From NCBI GenBank assembly GCA_018712705.1, contig DVGM01000061.1, positions 1-44,597 on the forward strand: a DNA stretch of 44,597 nt, in the 5' to 3' direction. The DNA is from Aphodousia faecalis (GTDB lineage Bacteria > Pseudomonadota > Gammaproteobacteria > Burkholderiales > Burkholderiaceae_F). Positions 1 through 8,422 of the stretch are shown in pieces. Position 1 is the stretch's first letter; each line of letters begins with the position of its first letter. The position numbers and the translations under genes were made by a program. Below the pieces are notes generated by a model. That model saw only the letters and a list, made by a program, of their open reading frames with translations, did not search any database and was not told where the DNA came from.

Positions 1-429
1 TTCATGAATCGCTCAGGACAAGCCGTCGTTGCTCTGGCCCTTTACTACAAGATACTTCCGGAAGAAATTCTTGTTGTCCATGACGAGCTTGATTTGATGC
101 CCGGGTGCATGAAATTGAAAAAAGGCGGCGGAAACGCCGGTCATAATGGCCTAAAAGATATTACTGAAAAACTTTCCACACCGAACTTTTGGAGACTCCG
201 TTTAGGTACCGGCCACCCGAGATCTTTAGGAATGGCGCAACCCGTCGCTGATTTTGTTCTGCATGCTCCAAGTTCTGAGCATAAAGAGATGATTCAAGAG
301 TGTATTGCTGCTGCTCTTAAAACAACCAATGACATTGCCTGTGGTGATATGGCTCGAGTTCAGCGTTCATTGGCGAAATACGGTTCTCCTAAGCCAAAAA
401 CAAATCCCGAAAAGAATGAGGAACAATAA
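1..429 (+). CDS. pth: Peptidyl-tRNA hydrolase, 5' truncated by window edge
   Basis: This enzyme hydrolyses the ester bond of peptidyl-tRNAs released by stalled ribosomes and recycles tRNA in the cytoplasm. The reading frame is open from base 1 and begins at the family's F-M-N-R-S-G block, so the N-terminal part with the G-x-G-N-P-G motif and catalytic histidine lies outside the window. Visible family signatures are VVHDELDL, the lysine/glycine-rich KKGGGNAGHNGLKD stretch that contacts tRNA, and FWRLRLGTGHP. The C-terminal tail is lysine- and glutamate-rich. The stop codon is immediately followed by the TTG start of the DUF523 gene, so the two are probably co-transcribed. The ATG at position 4 is an internal methionine, not the start. 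Identification is secure; only the 5' end is missing. Confidence 0.95.
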   Translation, partial: FMNRSGQAVVALALYYKILPEEILVVHDELDLMPGCMKLKKGGGNAGHNGLKDITEKLSTPNFWRLRLGTGHPRSLGMAQPVADFVLHAPSSEHKEMIQECIAAALKTTNDIACGDMARVQRSLAKYGSPKPKTNPEKNEEQ

Positions 430-924
430 TTGGACAAGTGCCCTCCGATCATCCTCGTTAGTGCCTGTCTTTTGGGACAAAAAGTTCGCTTTGATGGACA
501 AAGTCGACCGACCGATCTTGGTTGTTTAATCAATAAAGGCTGTCTTCTCTTACCTATCTGTCCTGAATGCGCGGGCGGCTTACCCATCCCGCGCAGCCCT
601 TGTGAAATTGAGTTTTCAGGTAATGCTAAAGGGGTCTTAGATAAACAGTCGCGCGTTTTAAGTGTTAACGGTCGCGATTGTTCCGATCAATACCGCAAAG
701 GAGCTTTGCATTGTTTAAAGACAGCCCAAAGCATTAATGCTTCTTTTGCGCTATTAAAAGAAAAAAGTCCGGCCTGTGGGGTTTGTTTTATTCATTCCGG
801 AAATTTTGACGGACAAATTAGAGAGGGTCGGGGAGTTTTAGCTGAATTGCTCTACCAATCAGGAATAAAAATTTTCAGCGAAAACCAAATTCACCAATTA
901 ATGCTTGCAATTGAAAAATCTTGA
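430..924 (+). CDS. DUF523 family protein, TudS-like putative desulfidase
   Basis: This 164-residue protein belongs to the DUF523 family, one member of which (TudS) is an iron-sulfur thiouracil desulfidase. The N-terminal SACLLGQ-VRFDG block is the family signature. Further cysteines occur in PICPECAGG and SPACGVC, which fits the three-cysteine cluster binding described for TudS. The start is TTG directly after the pth stop, with a GAGG Shine-Dalgarno element at about 418-421 inside the end of pth, indicating translational coupling. No in-frame ATG lies near the conserved N terminus, which supports TTG. The family call rests on motifs; desulfidase activity on thio-nucleobases is inference. Such an activity would suit a neighbour in tRNA turnover, but DUF523 proteins may have other substrates. 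Confidence 0.8.
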   Translation: MDKCPPIILVSACLLGQKVRFDGQSRPTDLGCLINKGCLLLPICPECAGGLPIPRSPCEIEFSGNAKGVLDKQSRVLSVNGRDCSDQYRKGALHCLKTAQSINASFALLKEKSPACGVCFIHSGNFDGQIREGRGVLAELLYQSGIKIFSENQIHQLMLAIEKS

Positions 925-963
925 TTTTCGCCTCAATGACTCTCTCGTAGTATCACATGTCAA

Positions 964-972
964 TGCTAAAAT
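964..972 (+). promoter_or_regulatory. Candidate extended -10 promoter for ychF
   Basis: The sequence TGCTAAAAT is an extended -10 element (TG, one base, then TAAAAT) about 30 bases before the ychF ATG, in the only non-coding gap upstream. The region where a -35 would lie is a poor match, as is common for extended -10 promoters. This is a visual call only. Confidence 0.35.
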
Positions 973-1001
973 GCACGCATTAACTTTTTGGAAATAAAAT
1001 C

Positions 1002-2096
1002 ATGGGATTGAAATGTGGAATCGTCGGTTTGCCCAATGTTGGCAAATCCACCATCTTTAACGCTTTAACTAAAGCGGGCATCGCAGCAGAAAACTATCCT
1101 TTCTGCACGATTGAACCCAATGTCGGCATTGTTGAAGTTCCCGATAACCGACTCCAACAGCTAGCCGATATCGTACATCCTGCCCGAATTGTTCCTGCTG
1201 TTGTCGAATTTGTAGACATTGCCGGTCTTGTTGCCGGCGCCAGTAAGGGTGAAGGCTTAGGCAATCAGTTTTTAGCCAACATTCGTGAGTGCGATGCCAT
1301 TGCCCATATCGTTCGCTGTTTCAATGACGACAACATCGTTCATGTCGCCGGTCACGTCAACCCCACGGAAGATATTGAAGTTATTAATACGGAATTAGCT
1401 CTGGCGGACTTGGCAACGGTTGAGAAGATGCTTAATAAATACTCTAAGCAAGCTCGCCAAGGCGGAGACAAAGAGGCTTTGAAATTGGTTACGGTCTTGG
1501 AAAAAATCCAACCCGTGCTCAACGAAGGCAAGCCGGCTCGTCAGGTATCGTTGACGCCTGAGGAAAAGGCCATTATTAAGCCTCTTTGCCTTTTGACTGT
1601 TAAGCCAACCATGTACGTAGCCAACGTGGATGACAGCGGCTTTGACAATAATCCCTTGCTCGATGCCGTCAAAGCATTTGCTGCTAAAGAAAATGCTCCC
1701 GTTGTGGCTTTATGCGCAAAAATTGAAAGCGAAATCGCAGAATTAGACGAAGAGGATAAAGCCCTCTTCTTGGAAGACATGGGAATGCATGAAGCAGGTT
1801 TGGATCGCGTCATTAGAGCCGGCTATGACCTGCTTGGTCTGCAAACATACTTTACGGCCGGCCCTAAAGAGGTTCGTGCCTGGACGATTCATAAGGGAGA
1901 CACTGCTCCTCAAGCCGCCGGTGTGATTCATACTGACTTTGAACGTGGATTCATTCGCGCTCAGACTATTTCATTTGATGATTACATTTCTCATCATGGT
2001 GAAAAAGGTGCTCAAGAAGCCGGGAAAATGCGAGCTGAAGGAAAGGATTACATCGTTCAAGACGGCGATGTCATGAATTTCCTCTTTAATGTTTAA
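1002..2096 (+). CDS. ychF: Redox-regulated ATPase YchF (Obg-family, TGS domain)
   Basis: YchF is a universally conserved Obg-family P-loop NTPase that prefers ATP. It associates with ribosomes and influences oxidative stress responses and translation initiation. The 364-residue length matches the family. Visible motifs are the Walker A G-L-P-N-V-G-K-S-T near residue 10, the switch/Walker B region D-I-A-G-L-V-x-G-A-S-x-G-E-G-L-G-N-Q-F-L near residue 70, a helical insertion around residues 130-190 and a C-terminal TGS domain (from about 280) ending in the family's G-K-D-Y-I-V-Q-D-G-D-V-M-N-F-L-F-N-V. A GGAAAT element precedes the ATG. In many betaproteobacteria pth and ychF are neighbours, as here. 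The 77-base gap before it holds a candidate promoter, so it may be transcribed separately from pth. Confidence 0.97.
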   Translation: MGLKCGIVGLPNVGKSTIFNALTKAGIAAENYPFCTIEPNVGIVEVPDNRLQQLADIVHPARIVPAVVEFVDIAGLVAGASKGEGLGNQFLANIRECDAIAHIVRCFNDDNIVHVAGHVNPTEDIEVINTELALADLATVEKMLNKYSKQARQGGDKEALKLVTVLEKIQPVLNEGKPARQVSLTPEEKAIIKPLCLLTVKPTMYVANVDDSGFDNNPLLDAVKAFAAKENAPVVALCAKIESEIAELDEEDKALFLEDMGMHEAGLDRVIRAGYDLLGLQTYFTAGPKEVRAWTIHKGDTAPQAAGVIHTDFERGFIRAQTISFDDYISHHGEKGAQEAGKMRAEGKDYIVQDGDVMNFLFNV

Positions 2097-2164
2097 AATA
2101 AAAAGAGGGATCGTTACGATCTAACCGATAGACATTTAGGTACATTTTTATTAGACCTTAAATT

Positions 2165-2539
2165 ATGGCAACTGTTCTTGCGAAACGTCGTCGAGAATTT
2201 GGTGAACGGTTAAGAACCGAACGGGAACGTTTGGGCTATACCGAATTGCAAATTGCCCAGCTGCTTGGCGTACCCTTGGAAATGTACCAAAAGTATGAGT
2301 TGGGGCAAGAAGATCCGGGAATTTTCAGGATGCCCCGACTCAACGACTGTGGTTTCGATATTCTCTTCATTATCACTAGTGAGCGCCACAATCCCGTTGA
2401 GGAAGAAAGTGAGCTGCTGGCCCGTTTCAGAGAACTCTCTAACCGTGGAAGAGATTCTATTTTCATGACGCTTGACGCTCTCGAGCGTCTTGCTCCTAAC
2501 TTGCGTCAAACCATTCGAAATAAGTGGCGCAATAAATAG
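2165..2539 (+). CDS. Small XRE-type helix-turn-helix protein
   Basis: This 124-residue protein has a Cro/CI (XRE) helix-turn-helix in its first half. An arginine-rich start (K-R-R-R-E-F-G-E-R-L-R) is followed by the helix pair around T-E-L-Q-I-A-Q-L-L-G-V-P-L-E-M-Y-Q-K-Y-E-L-G (residues 25-46). The second half is helical, without a recognisable ligand or oligomerisation domain, and has the charged segment E-E-E-S-E-L-L-A-R-F-R-E-L. It probably binds DNA as a transcriptional regulator, but no target can be named. It lies alone between ychF and the AsmA-family gene, with about 70 bases on each side. Similar small XRE proteins occur in phage remnants and toxin-antitoxin loci, but no toxin or phage gene is adjacent. 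Confidence 0.75.
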   Translation: MATVLAKRRREFGERLRTERERLGYTELQIAQLLGVPLEMYQKYELGQEDPGIFRMPRLNDCGFDILFIITSERHNPVEEESELLARFRELSNRGRDSIFMTLDALERLAPNLRQTIRNKWRNK

Positions 2540-2614
2540 TGCTCTTTTGGCTCTGCAACGGATCGCATTTCGTGCTATGTTTGGCAAAGTGGTTCTGTGT
2601 TCTGGACAAATCCC

Positions 2615-4861
2615 ATGCGTATTATCCGCAAAATTCTCTGGGTGATCTGCATATTGGCGCTGTTGGCAATTGGCAGCGTCGTTGCCCTGTATTTCCTGGT
2701 TACCCCTGCATCCGTTCAAGATCGTTTGCAATCGTCCTTAAATCAGATGGGCTTTGTCATGCGCGCAAACGAACTTCCGACCGTTAGGGTTTTACCAACG
2801 ATATCGGTTGAGCTGCCCAGCGCGCAACTATTTGACTCCCAAAACAAACTGATTGCCATTTACCGTTCTGCTCACTTTAACGTAAGCCCTGTTTGGCTTA
2901 TTTTCGGCCAAATCCATATTGAGAAGATCTTGGTTGACGGATTTTCGTTGCAAGAAACGGAATGCCCGTCATTGCCTGAATGGTTGAAAAATAATTCAAC
3001 AACCGACACTGCTCTTATTGATGGTTTGACGGTTGAATCTATTGAATTCAACGACTCCGACATTCACCTGAGGCATGACGGAAGGCTGTTCAATCTCCAA
3101 AATTTAAGAGCAGTTATCTCTGGCCCTGCTCCGCAGATGCATGCGCCGGTTGCACTCAGCACACAGATTCAGATATTGCCTGAAAATCTCCTCCTGGATG
3201 TACAGGCAGGCTTTTCTTTGGACCTGAATTTAGCTTCTGGCAAAGTCGCTATTGAAAATCTTTCCGTTCAAACCAGCGGAACCCAACAAGGCAAATCTTT
3301 CCAAGCGCAATTGGATTCACCTCTGACCCAATTGTCCGCTGAGGCCATTTACACAAAAACCGCAAAAGTACAAATAACCGGTGATCAATCCCTTGGCGAC
3401 GTCTCTTTGTCCGTGGCTGAATTACACATCAGCCAAGACAGTTGGCAAGCTCCTGACTTCCATATTCAATACAACAAGGGAGCAGGAGATCAGACTTTGA
3501 AAGTTGATTTGCGTTCACCCATCATTTTTGACACAGCAACAACTTTCACTACTGCCGATCATATCCAAGGATCAATTTCCTTGCCTGAACAAGCAGAGAG
3601 CATTCCCGTCTCCGGCAATGTGAAAATTGATTGGAATAAAGAAAAAATTCATAGTGAAATCTTTGCCAGACTTCACGGAGCGCCTATGACATTTCGAGGC
3701 GAGAGTGCTGGCTTTGATTTCCCTGACATCAAAGGAGACCTTGTCTTTGGCCGACTGGAATTAAGTGATTTATCTGTTTTCAGATCACTACAAAGAGCTC
3801 AAGCAACTTTACCAGCAACGTTACTGCCCCAGCAGTCGGAAGTTCAAACAAGTGCGTCTAACGAAGCGAACGTTGAAGCGCAACCGTCAGAACTTTCTTC
3901 CTCCGGCAGCCAAGAAGATACCTCCGTTGAAACAACGGTTGAGACTGACACATCTCGTGTCTCTCAGGCGGATGGAGATCAGAGTGAAGTAACCAAAGAA
4001 CACTCTCACGAAGGCTCAAATGAAGTCTCTTCAGTAGCTACTTCGGAAATTAGCGATCATGAAACCGCGGACATTGATTCATCTTTACCCTTTGACTTTT
4101 TGAACCACTTTGACTTCAACGGTTCGATAGTGATTGGTGAGTTATCGACTGGACCGGTTAAATTAGTGCAGCTGAAATCGAATATGCAGATTCAGAAGGG
4201 TGTTTTAAAACTCCCCAAAGCCAAAGCTCTAACATACGATGGTAAGACCGAATTAGATGTTCAGTTGAATGCCCAAGGCCACTGGAATGTAGTTTATCGA
4301 GGCGAAAGTATTAACCTGTCCTCTCTTCTCAATGATGCAAGCGGCAATAGTAAGGTGGGAGGAATATTGAACCTGCAGGCCAATTTGTATGGCGGAGGTT
4401 TTACGCAGCAAGCTTTAAATGGGCAAATCGGTTTTTCTGCGTCACAGGCCAAACTTTTTGGATTTAATCTCGAAGACGCGACAGTTGCCTTAAAGCAATA
4501 TAAGGAACCCGAGCAGAAGAATGATCTTTTTACAGAAACAGAACATTTTGGCGGTGTTGTGACGATACACGATGGTCGGGCAGTTATTGACAATTTAGGG
4601 GTGAATTTCGGATCTTCACGCGCCCGGGGACAAGCTCAAGTTGATTTAAACAACCATTCGCTAACTGGACAATTAACGGGCAGAAGCAATGGACTGGATT
4701 TGACTATTAATTTGGCCGGCCAATGGCAATCACCAATTGCGGTGTTAGATACCGAGCAAATCCGCAAGGCGAATAATCTTGTTGCCAAACCGCAACCGAA
4801 GGAAGAAAAGAAACCGTCCGGCTGGGACAAATTGAAAGATTTCTTCAGAAATCGTTTCTAA
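2615..4861 (+). CDS. AsmA family inner-membrane anchored protein
   Basis: This is a large AsmA/TamB-type protein. The family is anchored in the inner membrane with a long beta-rich periplasmic part and is linked to outer-membrane biogenesis and lipid transport. A single N-terminal membrane helix (residues about 5-28, starting M-R-I-I-R-K-I-L-W-V) is followed by repeated beta segments with typical AsmA phrases such as I-L-V-D-G-F-S-L and S-G-K-V-A-I-E-N-L-S. The C terminus has the AsmA-2 pattern (G-L-D-L-T-I-N-L-A-G-Q-W) and a basic tail P-S-G-W-D-K-L-K-D-F-F. Residues about 405-490 are a Ser/Thr/Glu/Gln-rich low-complexity insert separating two folded halves. I chose ATG 2615 over an upstream GTG at 2597 because the hydrophobic anchor then begins at residue 3-5; the Shine-Dalgarno is weak for both. 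A strong hairpin terminator follows. Confidence 0.85.
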   Translation: MRIIRKILWVICILALLAIGSVVALYFLVTPASVQDRLQSSLNQMGFVMRANELPTVRVLPTISVELPSAQLFDSQNKLIAIYRSAHFNVSPVWLIFGQIHIEKILVDGFSLQETECPSLPEWLKNNSTTDTALIDGLTVESIEFNDSDIHLRHDGRLFNLQNLRAVISGPAPQMHAPVALSTQIQILPENLLLDVQAGFSLDLNLASGKVAIENLSVQTSGTQQGKSFQAQLDSPLTQLSAEAIYTKTAKVQITGDQSLGDVSLSVAELHISQDSWQAPDFHIQYNKGAGDQTLKVDLRSPIIFDTATTFTTADHIQGSISLPEQAESIPVSGNVKIDWNKEKIHSEIFARLHGAPMTFRGESAGFDFPDIKGDLVFGRLELSDLSVFRSLQRAQATLPATLLPQQSEVQTSASNEANVEAQPSELSSSGSQEDTSVETTVETDTSRVSQADGDQSEVTKEHSHEGSNEVSSVATSEISDHETADIDSSLPFDFLNHFDFNGSIVIGELSTGPVKLVQLKSNMQIQKGVLKLPKAKALTYDGKTELDVQLNAQGHWNVVYRGESINLSSLLNDASGNSKVGGILNLQANLYGGGFTQQALNGQIGFSASQAKLFGFNLEDATVALKQYKEPEQKNDLFTETEHFGGVVTIHDGRAVIDNLGVNFGSSRARGQAQVDLNNHSLTGQLTGRSNGLDLTINLAGQWQSPIAVLDTEQIRKANNLVAKPQPKEEKKPSGWDKLKDFFRNRF

Positions 4862-4866
4862 TAACG

Positions 4867-4899
4867 AGAAGGAGTGGCCAAACCACTCCTTCTGCTTTT
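4867..4899 (+). terminator. Rho-independent terminator after the AsmA-family gene
   Basis: A perfect 11-bp stem AGAAGGAGTGG / CCACTCCTTCT (4867-4877 with 4883-4893) encloses a 5-base loop and is followed by GCTTTT. It lies six bases after the asmA-like stop and reaches the stop codon of convergent ftsY. The U-run is on the plus strand only. Confidence 0.9.
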
Positions 4900-5824
4900 A
4901 ACCAATAAGAGCTTTGGCAAACTCTTGCGCGTCAAACGGTTGCAAATCCTCTATGGACTCGCCGACACCAATAAAATAAATAGGGATGGGGTTATCGGCG
5001 CGCATGCGGCTGATAGCCACCAAAACACCTCCCTTGGCCGTCCCGTCTAATTTAGTAATGATCAATCCGGTTAGCGGAACCGCCTCATCAAAAGCTTTCA
5101 CCTGGGCCAAAGCATTTTGACCATTCGTTCCATCGATGACCAGAATCACTTCATGAGGAGCACCCTCCAATGATTTATTTTGCGAACGAGCAATTCGCTT
5201 GAGTTCCTCCATGAGTCGAGTCTGCGTTGTCAAGCGACCTGCCGTATCAACAATGACAACATCGCTTCCTCGGGCCTTGCCTGCACTGACAGCATCAAAA
5301 GCTACAGCCGCCGGATCACCGCCTGTCTGGGAAATAACTTCTACACGATTTCTTTCTCCCCAAACAGCCAATTGTTCGCGAGCAGCAGCGCGGAAAGTAT
5401 CGCCTGCCGCCAACAAAACACTTTTACCCTGCGAAGAAAGCCATTTACTGATTTTCCCAATGGATGTTGTCTTACCTGCGCCGTTTACCCCAACCATCAT
5501 CATCACAATTGGTTTGGTTCGATCTAGGTTAATTCGGCCTTGCGCCGGTGTTAAAAGAGCAACAATTTCTTCTCTTAAAGCTTCACGAACTTCTTCCTGT
5601 GTTTTCAGCCCTTTCAGTTGAATAGTATCTCTTAGCTTTCCTAGTAACTCCGATACCGTTGAAACGCCCATATCGGCAGAAATCAAAGCGAATTCGAGTT
5701 CCTCTAAAAAATCCTCATCGACCTTACCACCGGTAAAAAGTCCGATAATATTGACTCGAGTTCGATGTAAACCGTTTTTTAACCGATCTAACCATCCCGC
5801 TTTTTTATTTTCAGTCGTTATCAT
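4898..5824 (-). CDS. ftsY: Signal recognition particle receptor FtsY
   Basis: FtsY is the membrane-associated SRP receptor GTPase that docks ribosome-SRP complexes for co-translational insertion of membrane proteins. The 308-residue product comprises essentially the NG core. An N domain (residues 1-95) is followed by the G domain with Walker A G-V-N-G-A-G-K-T-T, the D-T-A-G-R-L G3 motif and T-K-L-D-G-T-A-K-G-G. The long acidic A domain of the E. coli protein is absent; only a short basic, amphipathic start (N-K-K-A-G-W-L-D-R-L-K) remains, and this could serve as the membrane-targeting helix. It is divergent from rsmD with six bases between the start codons, so its promoter must lie within rsmD coding sequence. 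The ftsY-rsmD-coaD neighbourhood is common in proteobacteria. Confidence 0.97.
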   Translation of the reverse strand: MITTENKKAGWLDRLKNGLHRTRVNIIGLFTGGKVDEDFLEELEFALISADMGVSTVSELLGKLRDTIQLKGLKTQEEVREALREEIVALLTPAQGRINLDRTKPIVMMMVGVNGAGKTTSIGKISKWLSSQGKSVLLAAGDTFRAAAREQLAVWGERNRVEVISQTGGDPAAVAFDAVSAGKARGSDVVIVDTAGRLTTQTRLMEELKRIARSQNKSLEGAPHEVILVIDGTNGQNALAQVKAFDEAVPLTGLIITKLDGTAKGGVLVAISRMRADNPIPIYFIGVGESIEDLQPFDAQEFAKALIG

Positions 5825-5830
5825 TAGCGT

Positions 5831-6460
5831 ATGCGTCCATTAAAGAAACAAAATCAATCACAAAGCGTAAGTTTACCAAGAGCGCGCGCAGCAGGTACTG
5901 TCAGAATTATCTCTGGCAAGTGGCGTCGTACGCCTTTAGCTGTCGCGGACTTTGACGGTTTGCGTCCGACAGGTGATCGGATTCGGGAAACACTTTTTAA
6001 TTGGCTCAACTACCTTCTCGGTGATTATTCTGAAATTGAAGGTCTGGATATGTTTGCCGGATCCGGCGCTCTGGGTTTTGAATTAGCCAGTCGAGGAGCG
6101 CGCGGCGTTACTTTGCTCGAGAAAAATCGTCGTGTTTATGAAAAGCTCTGTCTTTCGCGAACCAAGTTACGAGCAGAAAACATTTTGGATATTCGTTGCG
6201 CAGACGCTCTGACCGATGTTCGCTCTCTCAATAAAAAATACGACATTATTTTTATCGACCCCCCATTTGCACTGAATTTGCACGAAAAGGCCATTAAATT
6301 AGCGCTTTCTCTTCTTAAAGAGAACGGTTTCATTTACATCGAGTCACCAAAAGAATGGGATGCCCAAATTTTGGCTGACTTAAAATTAACAGTTGTAAGA
6401 GAGTCTGAGACCGGAGCGGTGGCCTTTCGACTGGTTAGTCCTACACAGGAAGAAAAATGA
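5831..6460 (+). CDS. rsmD: 16S rRNA (guanine(966)-N(2))-methyltransferase RsmD
   Basis: RsmD methylates N2 of G966 in 16S rRNA during small-subunit assembly, using S-adenosylmethionine. The 209-residue protein has the family start V-R-I-I-S-G-K-W-R-R near residue 24, the block L-R-P-T-G-D-R-I-R-E-T-L-F-N-W-L, SAM motif I D-M-F-A-G-S-G-A-L-G-F-E and the catalytic D-P-P-F in I-I-F-I-D-P-P-F. The first ~20 residues (Lys/Gln/Ser-rich) precede the usual family start, so a later start is possible, although no ATG or GTG lies closer with a clear Shine-Dalgarno. Its last codons overlap the coaD ATG in an ATGA arrangement, indicating translational coupling. Confidence 0.95.
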   Translation: MRPLKKQNQSQSVSLPRARAAGTVRIISGKWRRTPLAVADFDGLRPTGDRIRETLFNWLNYLLGDYSEIEGLDMFAGSGALGFELASRGARGVTLLEKNRRVYEKLCLSRTKLRAENILDIRCADALTDVRSLNKKYDIIFIDPPFALNLHEKAIKLALSLLKENGFIYIESPKEWDAQILADLKLTVVRESETGAVAFRLVSPTQEEK

Positions 6461-6945
6461 CAATTGCCATTTATGCAGGTACGTTTGATCCCTTTACCCT
6501 TGGACACGAAGATGTGCTTGATCGTGCCCGTCAAATCTTCGATGAAGTCATTGTGGCAGTCGCTGCTGATACTGGAAGAAATACCTTCTTTTCTTTTGAA
6601 GAAAGAGTCGACTTAGCCCGCCGATCTTTAGCGGGTATCGAAGGCGTCAGAGTCGTTGGATTTGAAGGCTTGTTGAGTGAATTTGTCAAAGCAACCGGTG
6701 CTTCAGTCCTTATCCGCGGTGTTCGAAACGGAAGCGATTTCGACTACGAGACGCGCATGGCCTGTGTCAATCATGCATTAAACAGTAATGTTCAAACAAT
6801 ATTTTTCCCGCCTATTAACGGCACTCAGTCTATTTCCGGCTCATTAGTCAGAGAAATTCATCGTCTGGGCGGCGATGTTTCCGCTTTTGTCAGCCCCATT
6901 GTTTCGCAAGCACTGGAAGCCAAGCGTTTAGGAGCCAATCAATGA
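6457..6945 (+). CDS. coaD: Phosphopantetheine adenylyltransferase
   Basis: CoaD transfers AMP from ATP to 4'-phosphopantetheine, giving dephospho-CoA in the penultimate step of coenzyme A synthesis. The 162-residue length is standard. Visible signatures are A-G-T-F-D-P-F-T-L-G-H with the nucleotidyltransferase T/HxGH motif, V-L-I-R-G-V-R-N-G-S-D-F-D-Y-E around the phosphopantetheine site, and I-S-G-S-L-V-R-E-I, which corresponds to the ISSTxVR motif. It overlaps rsmD upstream and ppx downstream, both by ATGA, so the three are translated from one mRNA. Confidence 0.97.
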   Translation: MTIAIYAGTFDPFTLGHEDVLDRARQIFDEVIVAVAADTGRNTFFSFEERVDLARRSLAGIEGVRVVGFEGLLSEFVKATGASVLIRGVRNGSDFDYETRMACVNHALNSNVQTIFFPPINGTQSISGSLVREIHRLGGDVSAFVSPIVSQALEAKRLGANQ

Positions 6946-8414
6946 GTATCCGTCTGGCAGCTATAGATTTAGGATCCAACAGTTTTCGCTTAGAAATCGG
7001 TCGCATTGAAGGTAACGAGATTATCTGCGAACACTACGGTAAAGAAGGTGTTCGGTTAGCTGCCGGACTTGATAGCAACGGTTATCTGACTGAAGAAGTT
7101 CAACAAAAAGCGCTTGATACCTTAGCCCGTTTTCGAGAAAAAATTAAAGACTTCAAACCGGAACACGTGCGAGCCGTAGGCACTCAAACGATCAGAATTG
7201 CCCAAAATAACAAAGCGTTCCTACTGCGCGCTCAAGACGTACTGGGTTTTCCCATTGAAATATTGCCCGGACAAGAAGAAGCCCGACTGGTTTTTGAAGG
7301 CTGTGCCCATCGCTTGCCTCTTTCTGATAAAAAACGTCTGGTCATTGATATCGGCGGGGGTTCAACAGAGCTTGTTACGGGATCGGGACTTCATGCTGAC
7401 CGTTGTGAATCGTTTCACGTTGGCTGCGTCAATTTATCTCTACAGTATTTCCCGCATGGAATAATTACGCGTGAAGGCTATGAAGCGGCAAAATTAGCCG
7501 CAATGGCAGAATTTCAAGAAGGTCGTGAACGATTTAATTCAACCCTATGGGATGAAGCCTACGGTTCGTCCGGATCTATGGAAGCAATCTGCAGTCTCGC
7601 CAAATCTTTTGGTATGGACTCTTACACGATTTCTCAGGAAAGACTTTGTGAAATTCGTGACGCAATGATTGCCAAGGGACACGTTGATAAACTGGATTTT
7701 CCAGATCTGCATCGTTCAAGAAAAGAAGTGATCACCGGAGGACTTGCGGTTCTTCATGCCGCCTGCGATGCTCTCAACATTAAGAGCATAAAATTCTCGG
7801 CAGGCGCCTTGCGGGTCGGATTGCTTTATGAACAGCTTTCTCGCCTGAATGGTAACGATTTAAGAGAATCCAGCGCTTGGGAACTATTACGTTACAGCGC
7901 TGTTTCCGAAGCGCAGGCCAAACGAGTCGATCTGCTTGCCCAAAAGCTTCTTCAACGCCTTTTCCCCGATGCCGCGGAGGACACAAAAAAACGCCTTCAT
8001 TGGGCTGCACTATTACATGAAACAGGCAATCTCATTAGCCACAACCGTTTTCACAGACTAGGTGCCTACCTGATTGAACATTTTGATCTGCAGGGCTTTT
8101 CCATCAATGATCGTCATTGGGTTTCGCAGTTGGTTCTAGGCCACAGAGGCAGACTCTACAAAATTGAGTCTCAACTAGACAATGAGGCGTGGGCGAAATC
8201 ACTATTGGCGCTACGTTTAGCAAGCATCATTGCACATAAACGCGAGGATATTGAACTGCCTGATTTCTCATTGACTCAAGAAGGTAAGCGTCACTGGCGC
8301 TTATCATTTAGAGATTCAAGTTGGCTCAATAAACATCCTCTAACACATTTTCTCCTACAAAGAGAAGTTGAAGCTTGGAAAGCCGTACAATATCAGTTTG
8401 ACTTTGAGAAATAA
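6942..8414 (+). CDS. ppx: Ppx/GppA family phosphatase (exopolyphosphatase)
   Basis: Members of this family remove terminal phosphates from polyphosphate (Ppx) or convert pppGpp to ppGpp (GppA). The 490-residue protein has the ASKHA-fold phosphate-binding loops A-A-I-D-L-G-S-N-S-F-R-L-E-I at the N terminus and L-V-I-D-I-G-G-G-S-T-E-L-V-T near residue 130, and then a C-terminal HD-like helical domain. In that domain the segment W-A-A-L-L-H-E-T-G-N contains H-E rather than H-D. The start overlaps the coaD stop. Proteobacterial relatives are often named exopolyphosphatase; sequence alone does not separate Ppx from GppA. It may link to DksA/ppGpp physiology, but nothing in the context proves this. 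Confidence 0.9.
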   Translation: MSIRLAAIDLGSNSFRLEIGRIEGNEIICEHYGKEGVRLAAGLDSNGYLTEEVQQKALDTLARFREKIKDFKPEHVRAVGTQTIRIAQNNKAFLLRAQDVLGFPIEILPGQEEARLVFEGCAHRLPLSDKKRLVIDIGGGSTELVTGSGLHADRCESFHVGCVNLSLQYFPHGIITREGYEAAKLAAMAEFQEGRERFNSTLWDEAYGSSGSMEAICSLAKSFGMDSYTISQERLCEIRDAMIAKGHVDKLDFPDLHRSRKEVITGGLAVLHAACDALNIKSIKFSAGALRVGLLYEQLSRLNGNDLRESSAWELLRYSAVSEAQAKRVDLLAQKLLQRLFPDAAEDTKKRLHWAALLHETGNLISHNRFHRLGAYLIEHFDLQGFSINDRHWVSQLVLGHRGRLYKIESQLDNEAWAKSLLALRLASIIAHKREDIELPDFSLTQEGKRHWRLSFRDSSWLNKHPLTHFLLQREVEAWKAVQYQFDFEK

Positions 8415-8422
8415 TTTTATTG

